DNA from: Mariniblastus fucicola
GTDB lineage: Bacteria; Planctomycetota; Planctomycetia; Pirellulales; Pirellulaceae
Assembly (NCBI RefSeq): GCF_008087665.1
Contig: NZ_CP042912.1
Span: forward strand, 5,952,001-6,016,000
DNA: 64,000 bases
Reading direction: 5' to 3'
Below the pieces are notes generated by a model, which ran no database searches, was not told the DNA's origin, and saw only the letters and a list, made by a program, of their open reading frames with translations. The position numbers were made by a program, and so were the translations under genes. Below are positions 59,252 through 64,000 of this stretch, piece by piece (within the stretch, counting starts at the first letter, position 1; each line of letters starts with the position of its first letter).

Positions 59252-59521
59252 ATGGTTGAACTTTGGCGCAGCCTTCGTGTTGGTGACCGTGTGCGCATTG
59301 CACATATGCCGCAGGACTTCGCGGGTGCTCCGGACACATACCGCCTCCACGACGAGACGCGCGAGCTGTATGAACATCTGGTAGCAGAGGCCACAATACT
59401 AACCGTGACCGAGATTGACGACTGGGACGCGCCGTGGATCGACTACACTTGGGTTCGGAACGGCATAGAAGAATTCCACTCGCTGGGCCTGAACCACGAT
59501 GGATTGGAACGCGTACCGTAG
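59252..59521 (+). CDS. Cassette 33: hypothetical protein
   Basis: 89 residues from ATG 59252. LRVGDRVRIAHMPQDF and ATILTVTEIDDWDAPWIDYTW suggest a small SH3-like beta barrel. No family assigned. Confidence 0.62.
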   Translation: MVELWRSLRVGDRVRIAHMPQDFAGAPDTYRLHDETRELYEHLVAEATILTVTEIDDWDAPWIDYTWVRNGIEEFHSLGLNHDGLERVP

Positions 59522-59527
59522 TTCAGC

Positions 59528-59671
59528 GTCGCCCAACATGGTTTTTACGCTGAGGCCTTCGGCACACCTTCCAACTTTGTCAACGCGGGCTGGCTTTGGT
59601 ACAATTCCTCTCAGTTCAGGCGTCGCTCGCTTCGTTCAGGGCGGTGTCGTAAAAACCTTCCGTCAGGCGAC
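59528..59671 (+). repeat. attC site 33
   Basis: R'' GTCGCCCAAC 59528-59537, R' GTCAGGCGAC 59662-59671. Promoter: TTGTCA 59577-59582, 17 bp, TACAAT 59600-59605. Confidence 0.86.
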
Positions 59672-59684
59672 CCAATCCAATCTG

Positions 59685-60605
59685 ATGGAAGACTCGCTCT
59701 CGCAAATCCCTGATGCAATCGACGTTCGCGAGGGTTTACCGCGTCCGAAGTGGGACGTCATCTACCATTGGGCCGACACTAACCTTGACCCGACATCACT
59801 TGACGAATCATGGACGCAAATCGCCCGTGACTGGCTCACTCGTCTCGCCGACTCACTGCCCCGCGATTACGCGTTGCATGAATCACCCGAATTCCTGCTC
59901 CTCGCAGCAGACCACTCGCTCGGTCAGAGGGTTCTATCATCTTCCGAGCGTGCTCGACGAGTCATCCTTAAAACGCTCAACGGTGTTGCCAGCGATCAAG
60001 GCTTCGGCAAACACGTAGTCTTGCTGTTTGCTGACACTGATAGCTATTACGACTACGTTACCGACTTTTACCCGGACGAGGGCGAATTCGCCCTGTCTGG
60101 CGGAATGTTTCTCGACGTTGGATACGGACACTTTGCGATATATCCTGCATATGGCGACGACTACGAGCGAGTTATCGCTCACGAGCTAAATCACGCTTTG
60201 TTACGCCACTTGCCGTTGCCGCTCTGGGTCAACGAAGGTGTAACACAGGTCATCGAAGACGTTGTGATGGATTCATCCTATTTCATGGTGGATCATGAAA
60301 TACTGCGCCGCCATCGAACCTACTGGAATTCTCAGACGATTGACGGGTTCTGGTCGGGGGAATCGTTCTACTCGCCCGACGACGGACAGGAACTCAGCTA
60401 TCATTTATCTCAGGTTCTGTTCCGCAACTTGATGTCTGACTTCCCCAAAGCCGTAAATGACATATTGAACAATGCCAACTTCATTGATGCTGGCGACTCT
60501 GCGTTCGGTAACTCATGCAACGTGTCACTCGCGGATCGGGTAGCTCAATTCTTGGGCGACGGCAATTGGGCACCTCGCGACAATTACACCGTTCCTGATG
60601 CCTAG
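59685..60605 (+). CDS. Cassette 34: gluzincin-type zinc metallopeptidase
   Basis: 306 residues from ATG 59685. IAHELNHALL carries HExxH (HELNH, near 166-170) and WVNEGVTQ 17-18 residues later supplies the third ligand Glu, the gluzincin/DUF1570 pattern. The N-terminal ~110 residues are helical. No signal peptide is seen, so it is probably cytoplasmic. Confidence 0.82.
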   Translation: MEDSLSQIPDAIDVREGLPRPKWDVIYHWADTNLDPTSLDESWTQIARDWLTRLADSLPRDYALHESPEFLLLAADHSLGQRVLSSSERARRVILKTLNGVASDQGFGKHVVLLFADTDSYYDYVTDFYPDEGEFALSGGMFLDVGYGHFAIYPAYGDDYERVIAHELNHALLRHLPLPLWVNEGVTQVIEDVVMDSSYFMVDHEILRRHRTYWNSQTIDGFWSGESFYSPDDGQELSYHLSQVLFRNLMSDFPKAVNDILNNANFIDAGDSAFGNSCNVSLADRVAQFLGDGNWAPRDNYTVPDA

Positions 60606-60606
60606 G

Positions 60607-60749
60607 GTCGCATAACATGGTTTTTACGCTAGGCCTTCAGCACACCTTCCAACTTTGCCAACGCGGGCTGGCCTTGGTACAATCGTTCTTAATTCAGGCG
60701 TCGTTCGCTTTGTTTAGGGCGGTGTCGTAAAAACCTTCCGTTAGGCGAC
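60607..60749 (+). repeat. attC site 34
   Basis: R'' GTCGCATAAC 60607-60616, R' GTTAGGCGAC 60740-60749. Promoter: TTGCCA 60655-60660, 17 bp, TACAAT 60678-60683. Confidence 0.87.
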
Positions 60750-60763
60750 CTAGACTAAATCCG

Positions 60764-61123
60764 ATGCACACTTTCAACTGCACCTGTGGTCACAGCATCG
60801 CGATAATCCCTCCTTCGGAACATGCTGGATACGTTGTCCTCGATTCCGATGCTGACCTGCACATTGACAATCGAACCGTTACCATTCGCGCATTCCTTGA
60901 CGCCGTGCGAACGGGCCGCCGTTCAGAATGGCTCACCGAATTCTACGGTCCGAACGTGCCGCAACCGCGATTCGCGCAAAAAGACGACGCTGACGTCATC
61001 GAGGATATACTTTCAAACTCCGATTCCTGGACGCGGTTCCTCTACCGCTGTCCTATGTGCGGTCGCATTCATATTGAGACTTCCCCCCGATCTCGGTCGT
61101 TCAAAACCTACGCGGAGAACTAA
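60764..61123 (+). CDS. Cassette 35: zinc-ribbon-like hypothetical protein
   Basis: 119 residues. CTCGHS near residue 6 and CPMCGR near 96 give four cysteines that may bind one zinc, with an acidic middle (DSDADLHIDNR). No family assigned. Confidence 0.66.
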   Translation: MHTFNCTCGHSIAIIPPSEHAGYVVLDSDADLHIDNRTVTIRAFLDAVRTGRRSEWLTEFYGPNVPQPRFAQKDDADVIEDILSNSDSWTRFLYRCPMCGRIHIETSPRSRSFKTYAEN

Positions 61124-61136
61124 ACGAACATCACCG

Positions 61137-61351
61137 GTCGCCTAACATGGTTTTTGCGCAAAGCCACGGCTTCGTCCTTGGAGAGTCGTTTGGCTTGCCA
61201 CGTGCATTCGCTCCGTTGACGCGTGTTGGTTTGCCACGCCGTGGACACCGCCTCTTTGGCAACGTTGATTCTTTTTGGTAAACTGTTTGGTGTTGCGACG
61301 CTTTCTGGCTTCGGAGAGAAGCGGTGTCGTAAAAACCTTCCGTTGGGCGAC
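61137..61351 (+). repeat. attC site 35 (long variant)
   Basis: 215 bp. R'' GTCGCCTAAC 61137-61146, left arm GGTTTTTGCG (T to G against the right arm), R' GTTGGGCGAC 61342-61351. Promoter: TTGGCA 61256-61261, 17 bp, TAAACT 61279-61284. Confidence 0.84.
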
Positions 61352-61356
61352 CTACC

Positions 61357-62022
61357 GTGGAACTACCGCAAGACATGCTCGAGGAAATCGAACGTCTTGG
61401 CGAATCACCTGAACGCATCAAGTGGGTGGCTCGCGAGGAGAATCTGGAATTCGCACGGTTCTTCCTTGGGAAACTGACCGAATCATCCCAACTCTTCGAC
61501 AAATGGTTTCCCCGACTCAAAGAGTTTGAAGACGCGAAACGTTCAACGGCCCCGAACCCAGCTGACGGTCAATTTTCAGCCAACGACTTGCTTGCACGTC
61601 AGATTCTGGCACCAAAGATCGCCCCCGCTGAACGTGTGCCGCAAAGCGGCAACTTTTGCGCTGCATTTTTCACTGCTCCGCTCAGCGTGCTGCCACTCGT
61701 AAGGAACGAATGGCCATCCGAGTATCGGAATGCTGTTTTTCTGACGCCGGTCGAACTTCGTGAATGGAATACGCTGTACGACGAACCAGAAGATGCGCAA
61801 TGGTGGTATTGCTTCCAAAATTGGGACGTTGAATTTGATCCATCGCCCGATTCATTTTGGCTCGAACACTCAGAATATGCCGTGCCTGTTGGTGCAAAAT
61901 CTGCAATTGCTACCTGGGGGCTCTCGTGGGGATCGCTCGCTGGTGGCGTTAAGGCGGAGCTTTGGGCAATCGAGAATGATTCCGCGCAGTTGTTGGGGCT
62001 GCTGGGAGACGCAACCTTTTAA
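61357..62022 (+). CDS. Cassette 36: hypothetical protein
   Basis: 221 residues from GTG 61357, which begins 6 nt after the core. Helical start (EEIERLGESPERIKWVAREEN), then a beta-rich part (AVFLTPVELREWNTLY, WYCFQNWDVEF). No family recognised. Confidence 0.64.
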   Translation: MELPQDMLEEIERLGESPERIKWVAREENLEFARFFLGKLTESSQLFDKWFPRLKEFEDAKRSTAPNPADGQFSANDLLARQILAPKIAPAERVPQSGNFCAAFFTAPLSVLPLVRNEWPSEYRNAVFLTPVELREWNTLYDEPEDAQWWYCFQNWDVEFDPSPDSFWLEHSEYAVPVGAKSAIATWGLSWGSLAGGVKAELWAIENDSAQLLGLLGDATF

Positions 62023-62047
62023 GCAACACCTATCGTTAGGTTCCGGT

Positions 62048-62191
62048 GTCCCACAACATGGTTTTTACGCTGGGGCCTTCGGCACACCTTCGTCCTTTGG
62101 CAACGCTCGCTGGACTTGGTAGAATTACTTGTAGTTCATACATCGCTTGCTTCGCTTAGGGCGGTGTCGTAAAAACCTTCCGTTGTGCGAC
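62048..62191 (+). repeat. attC site 36
   Basis: R'' GTCCCACAAC 62048-62057, R' GTTGTGCGAC 62182-62191. Promoter: TTGGCA 62097-62102, 17 bp, TAGAAT 62120-62125. Confidence 0.86.
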
Positions 62192-62199
62192 CCAGTCGA

Positions 62200-62730
62200 A
62201 TGAAGCTCAACCTCCAATCCGACGCTCGCAAGGTTCGCAAATACATCGAACAGCGGATCAAGAACTATCCTGTCTACGAGAACCTCGGCCCCGGCGAGGA
62301 TGACGACCCAATTTCACTCATCACCATTGGCTTCTACGCCGAACAGGGCGGCTACATGAACCTCGTGTTCAATACTCGCCCCAAAGCTGAGGTTGATGGC
62401 GAATGGACACTTCACATCGCCAATGACGAAAACATGCTCCCGTTCCCGAAATGGCTTTCGGCATATGAGGCGATCTGGGATGGCAAAACCATCAATGTCA
62501 CCAAACACGATGGGACGACTTGCACACTCCAAAACTCCTCTGGCGATGAAACCGTTAACGCGGTGTTTGGAGAAATGCTGCTCGCCGTGATGTCTGAATT
62601 GCGTGATGATGGCACACTCGCACAATTGCCGCTCGCGCCAGAAGCCTTTATGGTCGTCGAAGAATTCGACGGTCGCTACTTCTGGCCTACGTACGAAACT
62701 CGCAAGACCAAAGGTCGAATCCAGCGCTAA
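62200..62730 (+). CDS. Cassette 37: hypothetical protein
   Basis: 176 residues from ATG 62200. KVRKYIEQRIKNYPVYENLG, ITIGFYAEQGGYMNLVFNTR, then a helix near 120. No family recognised. Confidence 0.66.
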   Translation: MKLNLQSDARKVRKYIEQRIKNYPVYENLGPGEDDDPISLITIGFYAEQGGYMNLVFNTRPKAEVDGEWTLHIANDENMLPFPKWLSAYEAIWDGKTINVTKHDGTTCTLQNSSGDETVNAVFGEMLLAVMSELRDDGTLAQLPLAPEAFMVVEEFDGRYFWPTYETRKTKGRIQR

Positions 62731-62732
62731 GG

Positions 62733-62760
62733 GTCGCCTAACATGGTTTTTACGCTGGGC
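62733..62760 (+). repeat. attC site 37 (truncated, left half only)
   Basis: R'' GTCGCCTAAC 62733-62742 and left arm GGTTTTTACG are present, then the sequence leaves the attC consensus after GCTGGGC and enters the next cassette. The promoter, right arm and R' core are missing, so the site should not recombine. Confidence 0.8.
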
Positions 62761-62797
62761 GTCACAGGCTATCACATTGGCAACCATTACCAAGAAG

Positions 62798-63148
62798 ATG
62801 CTCTCCGCTGTCAAGCTCGGACGTGTTTCGACGCGTGTCGGCGGGTTCGTGATTCCATCGCCGAACCCCGACGACCCTAACGTGTTCGCTGCGATTGACG
62901 GTTCTGGTGTCGCTGAATTCTCCTGCGTCTCGTACACGGGACGCGACCTTGACGCTAACGCCCTGTTTGCGAGATACGTTGATTCTGGCGCAAAAATTCC
63001 GGACGTCGAACAACTCCTCTCTGACTTCGACGACTACCTCCGCCAAATCAAGACGTTCAAGGTTGGCAACGTGCTCGGCTTACGCTCGAACGGTGCGGAC
63101 CGTGAACTCTATTTGACACATCAGCGTCCGCCCGACGGATCAATGTGA
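62798..63148 (+). CDS. Cassette 38: hypothetical protein, 5' end lost
   Basis: 116 residues if ATG 62798 is used; the frame also opens upstream through the truncated attC, so the original start may be gone. GRVSTRVGGFVIPSPNPDD, RDLDANALFARYVDSGAKI, then QIKTFKVGNVLGL. No family recognised. Confidence 0.58.
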   Translation: MLSAVKLGRVSTRVGGFVIPSPNPDDPNVFAAIDGSGVAEFSCVSYTGRDLDANALFARYVDSGAKIPDVEQLLSDFDDYLRQIKTFKVGNVLGLRSNGADRELYLTHQRPPDGSM

Positions 63149-63288
63149 CGCCCAACAGGGTTTTTACGCTAGGCCTTCGGCGCACCGCTGCCGTTTGTTC
63201 AAGCCTCCCTCTGTTGGTAGAGTCTTCCGTAGTTCAGGCATCGTTCGCTTCGTTCAGGGCGGTGTCGTAAAACCTTCCGTTGTGCGAC
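63147..63288 (+). repeat. attC site 38
   Basis: R'' GACGCCCAAC 63147-63156, left arm GGGTTTTTACG, R' GTTGTGCGAC 63279-63288; L' is CGTAAAACC. Promoter: TTGTTC 63195-63200, 17 bp, TAGAGT 63218-63223. Confidence 0.84.
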
Positions 63289-63665
63289 CTAAACCAATTG
63301 AGAATCCATACGAATCTCCGTCGACGGTGAACGATACGGCTGGTAAGCATCAACCGCCAGCGGAGCCGTCTCACCTCGCGCGCATTATCGGCCTCGCTGT
63401 GTTTTCCGTACTGTTTGGCGGCACAGCGGCGCGGATTGTCCCCGGCGGCCCGTTTGTCTCTCTAACCAGCGACATCTTGCCAACAATCGCTGCTGTTGCC
63501 TCAATCCGGTACTCACTGCTGTCGCTACGCGGTCGTGACATCGGCACTAAGGTCATCGCCATGTTCTTCGTGGTTGTGTGCACGTTTGCGTTGTCGAATG
63601 TTTTTCGTTCCGTACTGTCGTTTTGGTTCCGCCCATACGCACGTGGAGACTTCTTCGGGTTCTAG
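63282..63665 (+). CDS. Cassette 39: multi-helix membrane protein
   Basis: 127 residues from GTG 63282 inside the R' core. RPKPIENPYESPSTV is the planctomycete NPYES start, followed by three hydrophobic helices (IIGLAVFSVLFGG, LTSDILPTIAAVASI and VIAMFFVVVCTFAL). Integral membrane protein, function unknown. Confidence 0.66.
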   Translation: MRPKPIENPYESPSTVNDTAGKHQPPAEPSHLARIIGLAVFSVLFGGTAARIVPGGPFVSLTSDILPTIAAVASIRYSLLSLRGRDIGTKVIAMFFVVVCTFALSNVFRSVLSFWFRPYARGDFFGF

Positions 63666-63671
63666 CGTACG

Positions 63672-63817
63672 GTCGCACAACATGGTGTTTACGCTGAGAC
63701 TCTTCGGGCACACCTTCCTTGGTTGGTCGCGCTGGCTGGCATTGGTATAATCTCTTGTAGTTCAGACATCGCACGCTTCGTTTAGGGCGGTGTCGTAAAA
63801 ACCTTCCGTCAGGCGAC
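63672..63817 (+). repeat. attC site 39
   Basis: R'' GTCGCACAAC 63672-63681, left arm GGTGTTTACG, R' GTCAGGCGAC 63808-63817. Promoter: TTGGTC 63723-63728, 17 bp, TATAAT 63746-63751, the only site with the consensus -10. Confidence 0.86.
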
Positions 63818-63824
63818 CTAACCA

Positions 63825-64000
63825 ATGGCACTTCCCGACCACGTTGTCGAGATTCTCGACTCAATCGGTCAGGCTGCTGTGGAGGTTTCCGCCTCCTTTG
63901 ACACTTTGCGTGCATTCGTCGGTGTCTGGCGATTCAATCCTTCAGACATTCCGGGCGGTATCAAGCGTTACGCCTTTCTTGGATCGCACGACGTTCTCTA
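63825..64000 (+). CDS. Cassette 40: hypothetical protein (3' end outside window)
   Basis: The frame opens at ATG 63825 (MALPDHVVEILDSIGQ) and runs to the window edge, 58 residues visible, with no stop. Helical N-terminus then GVWRFNPSDIPGGI. No domain recognised from this part. Confidence 0.55.
   Translation, partial: MALPDHVVEILDSIGQAAVEVSASFDTLRAFVGVWRFNPSDIPGGIKRYAFLGSHDVL

Noticed and set aside
40439-63713. Recurring opposite-strand ORFs containing VCRRPSVKTML or KVCPK-type text
   Set aside because: They read antisense through the attC repeats and recur because the repeats recur; no independent start signal or conservation.
40595-63817. Regularly spaced ~143-bp repeats resembling a CRISPR array
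   Set aside because: Units have GTT/AAC cores, inverted arms and coding inserts of 270-1,100 bp, so they are attC sites; no Cas genes are present.
40174-63817. attC frames beginning MVFT as genuine separate genes
   Set aside because: They run across the recombination site and usually stop at the TAA of CGTAAAA; they are reported only as possible leaders.

Overview
The window looks like part of a planctomycete chromosome, probably Pirellulaceae-like. The evidence is an ECF sigma factor coupled to a LamG-type Ser/Thr kinase, proteins beginning with the NPYES motif, many TTG/GTG starts, and an integrase-plus-cassette array in which the integrase reads in the same direction as the cassettes. This assignment is inference: there is no rRNA or ribosomal gene in the window.

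0-12 kb is a defence island. The 3' part of a BREX type 2 locus (pglX, brxD, brxHI; 2-6973) has REP-like palindromic repeats between its genes. It runs tail-to-tail into a two-gene operon on the other strand: a TM0106-type RecB/RNase H-like nuclease fused to a superfamily 1 helicase, then a protein with an HNH-like C-terminus.

12-20 kb holds a module of a small membrane protein, a coiled-coil lipoprotein, DUF1257 (Ycf35), DUF2997 and a Ycf46-like AAA+ ATPase. It is followed by five small or unknown genes (three directly preceded by intrinsic terminators), a large serine recombinase and an IS3 orfA remnant. A second, diverged copy of the core module lies at 29.99-33.72 kb, interrupted by a DUF2726 gene on the opposite strand. 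Between the copies are an Rrf2 regulator with two methyltransferases, a decayed gene, and a tightly coupled three-gene operon (unknown protein, PLD-family nuclease, SNF2-type helicase) that looks like another defence system.

33.7-37.8 kb is a planctomycete-type regulatory operon (ECF sigma factor, LamG kinase, two lipoproteins) and a small divergent gene pair. 37.8-38.6 kb is non-coding and decayed: hairpins, a strong terminator and a fragment of a BrxHI-like helicase.

38.6-64.0 kb is an integron-like cassette array that continues past the window. A tyrosine recombinase lacking the IntI-specific insertion and carrying an extra C-terminal domain is followed by a promoter, an attI-like palindrome and 40 cassettes separated by 38 complete attC sites and one truncated site. 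Nearly all complete attC sites contain a sigma70-like promoter (TTGGCA-like -35, exactly 17 bp, TGG-TAnnnT -10) facing the next cassette, so the recombination site appears to double as a portable promoter. Cassettes encode mostly unknown small proteins, plus two macro-domain proteins, a ParDE-type toxin-antitoxin pair on the opposite strand, SUKH and YwqG (DUF1963) proteins, a zinc metallopeptidase, a GspG-like protein, a lipoprotein and several membrane proteins. Recent duplications, a frameshifted cassette and a truncated attC record recent rearrangement.
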